Shown here: piece after piece, positions 36,768 through 44,674 of the stretch
How positions within the stretch are numbered: the stretch's first letter is position 1
Layout: every line of letters begins with the position of its first letter
Origin: Chitinophaga arvensicola
GTDB lineage: Bacteria; Bacteroidota; Bacteroidia; Chitinophagales; Chitinophagaceae
Assembly: GCF_900110835.1 (NCBI RefSeq)
Contig: NZ_FOJG01000002.1
Coordinates: 2,882,556 to 2,946,555 of the forward strand
Direction: 5' to 3'
Length of the DNA: 64,000 nt
Translations under genes and position numbers: made by a program
The notes under the pieces: model-generated
Told to the model about the DNA's origin: nothing
Seen by the model: only the letters and a program-made list of their open reading frames with translations
Database searches by the model: none

Positions 36768-37317
36768 AGGATTTCTTTGCCTGTACGCTGAGTATCACGG
36801 TCAGCTTATCATCAATGGCATTATCAGGTCCTACCTGGAAGTCTTTCCGGTTAATTGTAAACTGCCCGTTCAGCTGCAGCATGTTACCGGATAATACAGC
36901 GGTAAAAGGAAAAGCGATGGTATGTGTGATCCCTTTGATGGTAAGGGCGGCGGTAAGCTGATAGCCGGATGGTTTATCAGTGGCTTTGATATTGGTAGAC
37001 AGGATCCGCATCACGGGATACTTATCTGCATTAAAATATTTCTCTTCCATCAGGTCCCGGTCTCTTTTGCCGATGCCGGTGCTGATGGTCTTTACATCCA
37101 CGGTGGCATCAATCACTGCGGCGCCCGGATCTTTCGGATCAAACCGGATGTTTCCTTTCAGTCCTTTAAAGTAGCCGTTGACGGTAGACGTGAAGATGAG
37201 GTGATTGACGATGGTAAACTGTACTTTGGAGCCGGCATCTGCCGGAACGTATTGCTGGGCCTGCGCAGCCATGCTGCAAAATAACAGGAGGCATAAAAGA
37301 AGGGTGCGCGTTTTCAT
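36766..37317 (-). CDS. Exported YceI-family protein
   Basis: The ATG at 37317 gives 183 residues and a signal peptide MKTRTLLLCLLLFCSMAAQA; six further codons upstream in the same frame look untranslated. The mature part shows the YceI lipocalin-like pattern: GSKVQFTIVNHLIFTSTVNG, GLKGNIRFDP, DRDLMEEKYFNADKYPVMRI, LTIKGITHTIAFPF and INRKDFQVGPDNAIDDKLTV. YceI proteins bind isoprenoid-like lipids in a beta-barrel. The gene stands alone and its ligand is unknown. Confidence 0.9.
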   Translation of the reverse strand: MKTRTLLLCLLLFCSMAAQAQQYVPADAGSKVQFTIVNHLIFTSTVNGYFKGLKGNIRFDPKDPGAAVIDATVDVKTISTGIGKRDRDLMEEKYFNADKYPVMRILSTNIKATDKPSGYQLTAALTIKGITHTIAFPFTAVLSGNMLQLNGQFTINRKDFQVGPDNAIDDKLTVILSVQAKKS

Positions 37318-37421
37318 AACAACGAAGTTCTGCAATCAATACCGGATTCCCAAATCATAAAAAAACAGCAGGCAGCCCTTGCAATAGCCACCTGCTGTAC
37401 ATCTATCATTATGAAAAAAAG

Positions 37422-39065
37422 CTACTTTTTGCCGGTTTCTTCTTTGTAGGCATCCACATATTCGTGCATGATTTCGGTGAGGTTTTCACCGATCAGCGTA
37501 TAGGCGTCTGTAGGCAGGTTGGCCAGCGATACCCGCACCGACCATTCCGGGCCACCAAAGCCGCCGCCATTCAATAATACGATGGCTGTTTTCTCGGCCA
37601 GGCGGAAGAGGATGTCGGTAGGTTGCATTTTCTTTTGCAGCCATTTCAGGAAATCATCTCCATACACCTTTGACGCCCAGTTCGCAATATCTATTTCAGA
37701 ATAATAACCGGTATTCAACGGGTCCTGCATCTGCGGCTGTTCCAGCTTATCCCACAATAATTTCAACCGTTTGTGGATCAGCGCCTGCGCCAGTTGTTTG
37801 TATTTATTCTCTTTATCCAGCAAAGCAAACAAACTGAATAAGGTCATTTGTGTTTGCTGGGGCAACGACAATCCTGCGGTGTGGTTCAGGGCCACCTGGC
37901 GGCTATCGGCCACCATGCGGTCTATAAACTTCATCTTCTCCGGATGTAAGGTGGTGCTGCTGTAACGTTTGCCCAGGTCTTTCCTGGCCGTAGCCGGCAA
38001 CTCCGCGATCTGCTTGTCAAAGATATTCTTTTCGTGGATAGCAATCACACCCAAACGCCAGCCGGTGCAACCAAAATACTTGGAGAAAGAATACACACAG
38101 ATGGTATTGAAAGGAATTTTCGATAACAGGGAATGAAAATCATTCACGAAAGTACCATACACATCATCGGTGACAATCATCAGGTTAGGATTGTCTTTCT
38201 TCACAATCTTTGCCAGTCTGTCCATTACCGAAGGCTCCAATGCTCTTGATGGCGGGTTACTGGGATTCACGCAAAATAAAACTTTGATCTGCGGATCTTT
38301 CAGCTTATCCAGTTCCTCATCCGGATACTGCCAGGTGTGACGGTCTTCTTTCGTTTTGCCGGTAGCGTTAATATATACCACTTCAAACTGGTAACGTTCC
38401 AGTTCAGGAATTTCAAGATAAGGGGTGAAGGTAGGCACCATCAAAGCAATGCGGGAGCCATGTTTCAGCAGCTTATTCTGCATCAGCGAATCGAAAATAT
38501 AACACATGGCAGCGGTGCCGCCTTCTACGGCAAACAGGTCAAATTTGCCCAGCTCCTTTTGCCCGTTACACATCTCCTGGATAATATAGTCGTGCACGAT
38601 AGGCTCCATGTGCGCCAGCATACGACCGGGCACCGGGTATTCATTGCCGATAATACTTTCTGCCAGCTCAAACACAAAATCATCTTCCTTAAACTTGTGT
38701 ACTTCTATACCATACAGATAGGCCTGTTGCAGCAGTGAAGCGCCGGGTGCATTTTTATGCAGGGCCAGGAAACTCTTGAACCGGTCTGCTATACCACTTT
38801 TCTCCGGAACACCGGCAAAGCCATGGTCTTCTGCAATATTTCGCCGGCATTCCGTGATACCGAACTGTCCCAGCAGGAAGTAAGCTTCCCGGGGTATGGA
38901 AGCTGTCCAGTTTGGGTTACCACGCCCCGCATTCAGCATGATCTCAATACTTTTCTGAGCGGTGTCCTGGGCCAGTGAAATCAATGTGTTCTTGAGCTCA
39001 AACGGACTTAGTTTCTGTAACGCGCGTTGCTCCGCAACGGTGGTTTTGATATAAGACAGTCCCAT
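37422..39065 (-). CDS. aspD: Aspartate 4-decarboxylase (bifunctional aspartate aminotransferase type)
   Basis: The product has 547 residues, the usual length of this PLP enzyme and longer than ordinary aminotransferases. Diagnostic features are the N-terminal LNAGRGNPNW, NPSNPPSRALEP, IVTDDVYGTFVNDF and the PLP lysine at about K329 in YSFSKYFGCTGWRLG. It converts L-aspartate to L-alanine and CO2, with side aminotransferase activity. The gene starts 17 bp after the asparaginase stop and is very likely co-transcribed with it. The aspartate/alanine antiporter gene (aspT) that often accompanies aspD in proton-motive alanine/aspartate cycles is not visible here. Confidence 0.92.
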   Translation of the reverse strand: MGLSYIKTTVAEQRALQKLSPFELKNTLISLAQDTAQKSIEIMLNAGRGNPNWTASIPREAYFLLGQFGITECRRNIAEDHGFAGVPEKSGIADRFKSFLALHKNAPGASLLQQAYLYGIEVHKFKEDDFVFELAESIIGNEYPVPGRMLAHMEPIVHDYIIQEMCNGQKELGKFDLFAVEGGTAAMCYIFDSLMQNKLLKHGSRIALMVPTFTPYLEIPELERYQFEVVYINATGKTKEDRHTWQYPDEELDKLKDPQIKVLFCVNPSNPPSRALEPSVMDRLAKIVKKDNPNLMIVTDDVYGTFVNDFHSLLSKIPFNTICVYSFSKYFGCTGWRLGVIAIHEKNIFDKQIAELPATARKDLGKRYSSTTLHPEKMKFIDRMVADSRQVALNHTAGLSLPQQTQMTLFSLFALLDKENKYKQLAQALIHKRLKLLWDKLEQPQMQDPLNTGYYSEIDIANWASKVYGDDFLKWLQKKMQPTDILFRLAEKTAIVLLNGGGFGGPEWSVRVSLANLPTDAYTLIGENLTEIMHEYVDAYKEETGKK

Positions 39066-39082
39066 ATGTTATTTTTGGAAGA

Positions 39083-40129
39083 TCAGTATTTAAAGAAGTT
39101 ACTCTGCAAAATGTCTTTGTTGGATGTTTGCGTAAGTCCCAACATCAATAGTATCCTGGCTTTCTGAGGATTCAGGTCATCACTCACAATGGTGCCCAGT
39201 GTTTTATCATCTACTTCATCGTACTGGGTAACCCTTCCGGAGCCAACGTGACTGGATCTTACCACTACCACCCCTTTTTTTACGGCATCTGCAATAGCAT
39301 TATAAAAAACTTTGTTGAAATTGCCATTACCCACACCGGCAATCACAATACCCTTATAGCCTTCCTTTACAAACGCCTGGATAGCGCCGGGTTCTGCGTC
39401 GGCATACATATAGGCAATACCCACCTTTGGTAATGTTTTTATATTAGTAATATCGAAAGGGGTATTTTTATTGGATAAGCGCAGCGCTTCCATATAGTAG
39501 GACACTTTGCCATCGTACACCTTGCCGATAGGACCGAGTGTAGGCGCATGAAAAGCGGCTACGTTGGTAGTATTTCCTTTCGTTACATCCCGGCCGTCGA
39601 AGATGTTTTCATTAAACACCACCATCACGCCTTTACCGTTCGACTTAGGACTGGCGGCTACTGTTACGGCATCGAATAAGTTCTTGGGACCATCTGCACT
39701 GATGGCGGTAGATGGGCGCATAGACCCGGTGATCACCACCGGCTTATCGCTTCTTTCGGTGAGTGCCAGGAAATAGGAAGTTTCTTCCTGTGTATCCGTA
39801 CCGTGTGTAATTACAATGCCTTCTGCTTCGTTATTGGCAAATATTTCATTGATGCGCTTATTCAGTTTCTGCCATATTTCTATGGTCATATCCTGGCTGC
39901 CTACATTGGCGATCTGTTCTCCGGTGATGGTGGCAATGTTTTCAATACCGGGAACAGCTTTCAGCAAAGACTCAATGGGTACCTTACCGGCCGTATAGGC
40001 GGCCCTGTCGGCAGAAGCGCCTTCACCGGCAATAGTACCACCGGTGGCTAGTATAATGACCCTCGGTTTCTGGGCGACAGCAGAGATACAAATAAATACA
40101 ACAACGAATAAAGTACTTAAGAATTTCAT
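39083..40129 (-). CDS. ansB: Type II L-asparaginase, exported
   Basis: The ATG at 40129 gives 348 residues with signal peptide MKFLSTLFVVVFICISAVAQ; the longer upstream frame has no plausible export signal. Catalytic motifs are ILATGGTIAG (Thr at about 32) and THGTDTQEETSYF (Thr111, Asp112). The enzyme hydrolyses asparagine, and often glutamine, to aspartate and ammonia in the periplasm. Together with the downstream aspartate 4-decarboxylase it gives a two-step route from asparagine to alanine, provided aspartate is imported. The 5' region up to the terminator at 40222 shows no clear promoter. Confidence 0.93.
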   Translation of the reverse strand: MKFLSTLFVVVFICISAVAQKPRVIILATGGTIAGEGASADRAAYTAGKVPIESLLKAVPGIENIATITGEQIANVGSQDMTIEIWQKLNKRINEIFANNEAEGIVITHGTDTQEETSYFLALTERSDKPVVITGSMRPSTAISADGPKNLFDAVTVAASPKSNGKGVMVVFNENIFDGRDVTKGNTTNVAAFHAPTLGPIGKVYDGKVSYYMEALRLSNKNTPFDITNIKTLPKVGIAYMYADAEPGAIQAFVKEGYKGIVIAGVGNGNFNKVFYNAIADAVKKGVVVVRSSHVGSGRVTQYDEVDDKTLGTIVSDDLNPQKARILLMLGLTQTSNKDILQSNFFKY

Positions 40130-40221
40130 ATGTATTGCTTTTAATACCTTTGGATTGTTTGGCTGGAATGTCAGGATATTAGAACAACAGAAGTCTGTGT
40201 ATTGTTCGGAGTGTGCTGTCA

Positions 40222-40262
40222 AAAAGCAAAGGGGAAGACCAATGGCCTTCCCCTTTGCTTTT
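40222..40262 (-). terminator. Terminator of the AHSA1-like gene
   Basis: The perfect 16-bp arms AAAAGCAAAGGGGAAG (40222-40237) and CTTCCCCTTTGCTTTT (40247-40262) have a 9-nt loop. On the minus strand a T-run follows. It lies 16 bp past the stop at 40278. Confidence 0.8.
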
Positions 40263-40277
40263 GCAATTGCAAATGAT

Positions 40278-40706
40278 TTATTCCCCTTCCACAACCTTCT
40301 TCAGGCCAGCCAGCACCGAACGCCAGTTTTCTTTGGAGTGATCACAGGCTTCCTGGTCTGCAAAATTTTCCTGGGTAATGGTAAATTCCGTCTCGCCATT
40401 ACCGTTACTGTCCAGTTTGTATACAATGGTGGAATAGTTTTCCGGTTTGTCTTCTTTACCGGAACTGAGATAACTGAAAGATAACAGCTTCTCTTTCTCT
40501 ACCGCCAGCACAGCGCCTTTTTCCTCATAACGCTGGCCCTGCCATTCGCCTGCCCAGGTTACCGGACTGCCCACTTTCCAGTCGCTGATAACATCCGTAT
40601 CAAAGAAGTATTGTTTAATTTTTCCTTTATCCGTAATAGCATCCCATACCCTGGCAGCAGGCGCACCGATATGGATAGATTCCGATAGTTTCAATTGCTT
40701 GTCCAT
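40278..40706 (-). CDS. SRPBCC/AHSA1-like domain protein
   Basis: The product has 142 residues, a single START/Bet v1-like domain. The pattern SIHIGAPAARVWDAITDKGK, then IKQYFFDTDVISDWKVGSPV, EEKGAVLAVEKEKLLSFSYL and a terminal helix with HSKENWRSVLAGLKKVVEGE is typical of the AHSA1 (Hsp90 ATPase activator homologue) group in bacteria, which bind hydrophobic ligands. The gene lies alone, downstream of the AraC gene on the same strand, with 57 bp between. The ligand is unknown. Confidence 0.88.
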   Translation of the reverse strand: MDKQLKLSESIHIGAPAARVWDAITDKGKIKQYFFDTDVISDWKVGSPVTWAGEWQGQRYEEKGAVLAVEKEKLLSFSYLSSGKEDKPENYSTIVYKLDSNGNGETEFTITQENFADQEACDHSKENWRSVLAGLKKVVEGE

Positions 40707-40763
40707 AATATCATTTTTTTGGTACTACAATAATAAACAGTCGCCGCCCCCCATGATTGCATT

Positions 40764-41678
40764 TTACGGATTAATTCTAACGGAATTGGGAGTAACCCCG
40801 AATTTCTTCTTAAACGCGTTATTAAAATGCTGCGGGGTGGAGTATCCCAGCTCGTAGGCTATTTCCGCAGAGGTTTTCTGTGTATCCAGGAGATACTGGT
40901 TAGCCAGTTGCAAACGTTGCGCCGTGAGATAATCAAACACAGTAGTATTAAATGTTTCCTTGAAGCCCCGTTTGAGTTTATATTCGTTTAGTCCTACCAG
41001 TTGTGCAATTTCACTCAGTCCCGGCGGATCATTCAGCCGGTCATTGATCAGGTCCCTCACGGCAATAATCTTCTCTTTATCCGATTTGCTTTTCAGGAAG
41101 CTGTCTTTCTTTTCGGTGTAGTTATATGCTTCCGCCGACAGCACCAGTAATTCGATACTCTTCGACAACAGGAACAACTTTTTCAGCTGACCGGTAAAGC
41201 GGCAATGGAGTATCTGCCCGATCACCTGCTGGATACCGGTATCAATAGGGCCCCAGTTTTCCGAAAGCAGGGCGCTTCTGCCTTTTAACACATCTTCTCC
41301 GAAGCGTTGCAGGTGTTCATTGCCGTTTTGCGTAAACTCAAGAAACAACGCCCGGGGAAACTGGATCCCGAATGTTTCTATTTCTTTGGCCTTGGGCGTC
41401 ACCGCAATTTCAAAGCCTTTGGAGTACATGATATTATGATGACCGCCGATCAGGTCGAAAGAGCGCTGCAATTGCGTATAGGAAAAAGCATAGTCGCCTT
41501 TCAATCCGAAATGCAGGCGCACAACATCGCTGTCGTTGCCGGATACCATTGGCTTATTATTGTCGTAAGTGGAAAACGTATGTGTAAGCCTGATCTCATC
41601 GCAATACCAGTCGGTGATATCGATGACACTGTGCGGAGTCCGGATTTGTTGTTTGTTATCGTGGTTCATATGACGCAT
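40764..41678 (-). CDS. AraC-family transcriptional regulator
   Basis: The start at 41678 (MRHMNHDN) gives 304 residues; an ATG at 41669 is equally plausible. The first 200 residues form a sensing domain with no clear subfamily. The C-terminal AraC double helix-turn-helix covers about 205-300: LSEIAQLVGLNEYKLKRGFK, YLLDTQKTSAEIAYELGYST and PQHFNNAFKKKFGVTP. It is divergent from an aldo/keto reductase gene 123 bp away, its likely target. An inverted pair TAATACT/AGTATTA at 41719-41752 could be an operator. Confidence 0.9.
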   Translation of the reverse strand: MRHMNHDNKQQIRTPHSVIDITDWYCDEIRLTHTFSTYDNNKPMVSGNDSDVVRLHFGLKGDYAFSYTQLQRSFDLIGGHHNIMYSKGFEIAVTPKAKEIETFGIQFPRALFLEFTQNGNEHLQRFGEDVLKGRSALLSENWGPIDTGIQQVIGQILHCRFTGQLKKLFLLSKSIELLVLSAEAYNYTEKKDSFLKSKSDKEKIIAVRDLINDRLNDPPGLSEIAQLVGLNEYKLKRGFKETFNTTVFDYLTAQRLQLANQYLLDTQKTSAEIAYELGYSTPQHFNNAFKKKFGVTPNSVRINP

Positions 41679-41718
41679 TAAAAATACGAATAACGGCGGG
41701 ATCTTTGATTTACACAAT

Positions 41719-41767
41719 TAATACTGTTCTCATTACAATTCCGCAAGTATTACGCCGTATATCTTTG
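41719..41767 (+). promoter_or_regulatory. Putative operator and -7 box of the aldo/keto reductase gene
   Basis: The inverted repeat TAATACT (41719-41725) and AGTATTA (41746-41752), 20 nt apart, precedes the -7 box TATCTTTG (41760-41767), which fits TAnnTTTG. The start codon is 34 bp downstream at 41802. The upstream -33 element is absent, consistent with an activator-dependent promoter. Confidence 0.4.
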
Positions 41768-41801
41768 CATGATCTTATTACAGCCACCGAAATTAAAAGA
41801 T

Positions 41802-42788
41802 ATGAAATACAGAACATTAGGAACTACCGATGTACAGTTGTCAGCCATTGGACTGGGCTGTATGGGCATGAGCTATGCCTATGGCACCCCGGATGATGTG
41901 GAATCTATTGCCACCCTGGAAAAAGCCCTCGAAATTGGCATCAACTTCTGGGATACCGCAGATGTATATGCTGCCGGTGTAAACGAGGAACTGATTGCCA
42001 AAGTGTTGAAACCCAACCGCAGCAAGATCTTCATTGCCACTAAATTCGGATTTACGGGTTCTCCGGCAACCGGCAACGTGATCTTCGACGGTTCTCCTAC
42101 CTACATGAGAAAGGCCGTGGAAGCCAGTTTAAAACGTTTACAAACGGATGTGATCGACTTATACTATGCCCACCGTATAGACCCTAACGTGCCAGTAGAA
42201 GAAATGGTTGGTGCCATGGCGGAACTGGTAAAAGAAGGGAAGGTACGTTACCTGGGCCTGTCGGAAGCCTCGCCCAACAGTTTACGCAGGGCGCATGCCG
42301 TACATCCCATCAGTGCGTTGCAGAGTGAATATTCCCTGCTGACGCGGGATGTGGAAAAAGAGGTGCTGCCTGCCTGTAAAGAACTGGGCGTCACATTCGT
42401 ACCATTCAGTCCGCTGGCCCGTGGCCTGGTAACGCCCGACCTCAACATTACCGGATTAGCCGATGGCGACTTCCGCAAATCCTTGCCCCGTTACCAGGGA
42501 GCATACGCCGAAAACAACCGGCTGCTGGCAGCAGGTTTTGCAGAACTGGCCGCCGGTAAAAACTGTACGCCTGCACAACTGGCGCTGGCATGGGTATTGG
42601 CACAGGGCGATAATATTATCCCCATCCCCGGTACGAAAAGAAGAAAATACCTGCTGGACAACGCCGGCGCAGTAGACGTAGAACTGAACGCTACTGATCT
42701 GCAACATCTCGAAGATCTCCTGCAACGCTTCCCGAACACCGGCGAACGCTACACCGAAGCCATGAATAAACTGGTGGATAGAAGCTAA
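41802..42788 (+). CDS. Aldo/keto reductase
   Basis: The ATG at 41802 gives 328 residues; upstream codons do not look protein-like. The TIM-barrel signature and catalytic tetrad are visible: Asp51 and Tyr56 in WDTADVYAAG, Lys81 in IFIATKFGF, His124 in DLYYAHRIDP. The C-terminal NADPH-binding loop IIPIPGTKRRKYLLDN is present. The substrate is unknown; this type reduces aldehydes and ketones in the cytosol. It is probably controlled by the divergent AraC regulator. Confidence 0.92.
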   Translation: MKYRTLGTTDVQLSAIGLGCMGMSYAYGTPDDVESIATLEKALEIGINFWDTADVYAAGVNEELIAKVLKPNRSKIFIATKFGFTGSPATGNVIFDGSPTYMRKAVEASLKRLQTDVIDLYYAHRIDPNVPVEEMVGAMAELVKEGKVRYLGLSEASPNSLRRAHAVHPISALQSEYSLLTRDVEKEVLPACKELGVTFVPFSPLARGLVTPDLNITGLADGDFRKSLPRYQGAYAENNRLLAAGFAELAAGKNCTPAQLALAWVLAQGDNIIPIPGTKRRKYLLDNAGAVDVELNATDLQHLEDLLQRFPNTGERYTEAMNKLVDRS

Positions 42789-42817
42789 CAAGAGAGATCT
42801 TCTTCATATATACACCC

Positions 42818-42852
42818 TATATAAGCCGTATCTTATAGGTACGGCTTATATA
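42818..42852 (+). terminator. Hairpin after the aldo/keto reductase gene
   Basis: The perfect 13-bp arms (42818-42830 and 42840-42852) have a 9-nt loop, 30 bp past the stop. The stem is A/T-rich at its base and no long T-run follows, so it may be a weak terminator. Confidence 0.5.
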
Positions 42853-43043
42853 TACCTGACATAGTGCTCAACAGGGGCTTAGATAGGACTTACCTCTGAA
42901 ACGCTTACTGGCAGGGCATCCTGGAGCCCCATTTTTGCGATTTATGGCATTCAGAGGCCTTTTGGTTTACAGGAATATTATTTTAATAATACAATTGTAG
43001 CCGGTTTAATAGGATAAATGTTCCCGGTTGGGCGTTAAATATT

Positions 43044-43091
43044 TCGGGGAGATGGAAACAGTAATAACTGTTTCCATCTCCCCGATTTTTT
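43044..43091 (+). terminator. Long perfect stem with T-run between converging genes
   Basis: The perfect 19-bp arms (43044-43062 and 43067-43085) around an AATA loop are followed on the plus strand by six T residues at 43086-43091. It lies 20 bp beyond the sulfatase stop on the other strand. The T-run orientation suits a plus-strand transcript, but the stem may act in both directions. Confidence 0.75.
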
Positions 43092-43111
43092 ACCCCTCCT
43101 TTTCCTTCCGC

Positions 43112-44554
43112 TTACTTTGGCTGGAAAGGATACAGTGATGTTTCCACATGCGCTTCTTTCATATACCCCGCCAGTTTAGCGGCTATATCCGGATGCGCTG
43201 CGGCGATATTCTTTGTTTCCCCGGGATCTCTGGCGAGGTCATATAGTTCCACCGGACCGTCGGGATGCTTCATGGCCTGCATCCGCACGGCTTTCCAGTT
43301 GCCTTGTCGTACTGCCTGGCGGCCACCATCCTCATGGAATTCCCAATAGAGATAGTTATGCTGCTGTTGTCCTTTGGTACCGGTGAAAGTGGGCAGCAAT
43401 GATACGCCGTCTGTATAAGTGAGGGCAGGCGCTTTGGTCAGCTGTGCCAGCGTGGGCATGATATCCCAGAAGGCGCCGGTTTGCTGACTGGTACTACCCG
43501 CTTTTATTTTGCCAGGCCAGCGCGCAATAAATGGTTCGCGGATACCTCCTTCGTAGAGATCGCGTTTTACACCGCGCAAACCACCACCGCTGTTAAAGAA
43601 AACCGGATCGGCGCCTCCTTCTGTGTGTGGGCCGTTATCGCTGGTAAAAATGACCAGGGTGTTTTTATCCAGGCCCAGTGTTTTCAGGTGCGCCATTACC
43701 TGGCCTACGTAATTGTCCAGTTTGGTGACCATAGTAGCGAATGTAGCATGGGGATACTGCTGGGAAGCATATCCCGGCACGGTGGCACTGGGGCCGTAGT
43801 CATTGCCTTTGTAGGGTTTCTCCGCAAACTTGCCCCTGAAGTGCTGAAAGAGGCTGTCATCCGGCACCTGTAGCTCTGCATGCGGCAAGGTATAGGTGAG
43901 ATATAAAAAGAAAGGCTTCGTCTTATTATCATCGAGAAAACGGAGCGCCTGTTCCTGGATCAGATCAGGTGCGTAGGTATTCATCTCCTGTAGCTGGCCA
44001 TTTTTTTCCAGCACTACTTTGGTATCGTTGTCCCATAAGTGAGTGGGGAAATAGCGGTGCGACTGGCGCTGGCAATTGTAACCATAAAACCGGTCCACGC
44101 CCTGTTTCATCGGATCACCTTCAGAACCCACAGGACCCAGTCCCCATTTACCGAAGATCCCGGTAGTATAGCCTGCCTGTTTTAATACTTCCATCAACGT
44201 TATAACGGTGTCGGCTATGGGCTGCTGTCCTTCCGGATTTATTTCTTTATTGCCCCGAATAAATGTATGACCGGTATGCTGGCCGGTAATCAGCGAAGCG
44301 CGGGAAGGTGCGCATACAGAAGTACCTGCATAGAATTGCGTAAACCGCATGCCCTGTTTCGCCAGCTGATCGATGTAGGGAGTACTGAATTTCTGTTGCC
44401 CGTAAGCACTCAGGTCACCGTAACCCAGGTCGTCTGCCAGGATAAAAACGATATTGGGTGTGGTGGCTTTTTGCTGTTGTGCCGCGACGGGCGTTGTCAA
44501 TAAGGTGAGACCTGCCGCCACCGGCAGCCAGGTGTGGAAAATTTTCATGTTCAT
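43112..44554 (-). CDS. Arylsulfatase-type sulfatase, exported
   Basis: The start at 44554 (an alternative lies at 44548) gives 480 residues and a signal peptide ending near VAAQQQ. Metal-binding DD is in FILADDLGYGDLS, and the formylglycine site CAPSR (Cys81) lies in TSVCAPSRASLITGQHTGH. FTSDNGPHTEGG and GGIREPFIARWPGKIK are further sulfatase motifs. Cys-type sulfatases need a maturation enzyme that oxidises the Cys; none is encoded in this window. The enzyme would remove sulfate esters from a glycan or glycolipid in the envelope. The next two genes on the same strand encode an oxidoreductase and a sugar isomerase-like protein, possibly one catabolic group. Confidence 0.92.
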   Translation of the reverse strand: MNMKIFHTWLPVAAGLTLLTTPVAAQQQKATTPNIVFILADDLGYGDLSAYGQQKFSTPYIDQLAKQGMRFTQFYAGTSVCAPSRASLITGQHTGHTFIRGNKEINPEGQQPIADTVITLMEVLKQAGYTTGIFGKWGLGPVGSEGDPMKQGVDRFYGYNCQRQSHRYFPTHLWDNDTKVVLEKNGQLQEMNTYAPDLIQEQALRFLDDNKTKPFFLYLTYTLPHAELQVPDDSLFQHFRGKFAEKPYKGNDYGPSATVPGYASQQYPHATFATMVTKLDNYVGQVMAHLKTLGLDKNTLVIFTSDNGPHTEGGADPVFFNSGGGLRGVKRDLYEGGIREPFIARWPGKIKAGSTSQQTGAFWDIMPTLAQLTKAPALTYTDGVSLLPTFTGTKGQQQHNYLYWEFHEDGGRQAVRQGNWKAVRMQAMKHPDGPVELYDLARDPGETKNIAAAHPDIAAKLAGYMKEAHVETSLYPFQPK

Positions 44555-44639
44555 AGTTCTAAGCCTTCTCGTCTCAAAATACAAAGTATTCCCATCTTTT
44601 TACAACAAACGGGGAAGACAGCTGCCAGGACTATGAACA

Positions 44640-44667
44640 TTAAGCGGAGGCAGTTGCCTCCGCTTAA
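44640..44667 (-). terminator. Hairpin after the Gfo/Idh/MocA gene
   Basis: The perfect 13-bp arms TTAAGCGGAGGCA (44640-44652) and TGCCTCCGCTTAA (44655-44667) lie just 7 bp past the stop codon at 44675. It probably separates the oxidoreductase transcript from the sulfatase gene, so the sulfatase may have its own promoter. Confidence 0.6.
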
Positions 44668-44674
44668 CAGGATA

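Larger units (their letters stand above)
42789..43111. other. Intergenic region with structured elements, no gene
   Basis: This 323-bp region between the aldo/keto reductase and sulfatase stops has no convincing ORF. It holds a hairpin at 42818-42852 (arms TATATAAGCCGTA and TACGGCTTATATA), likely the terminator of the reductase gene. It also holds two interleaved inverted repeats at 42874-42957 and a long terminator-like stem at 43044-43085. A small RNA with its own terminator is possible. Confidence 0.45.
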
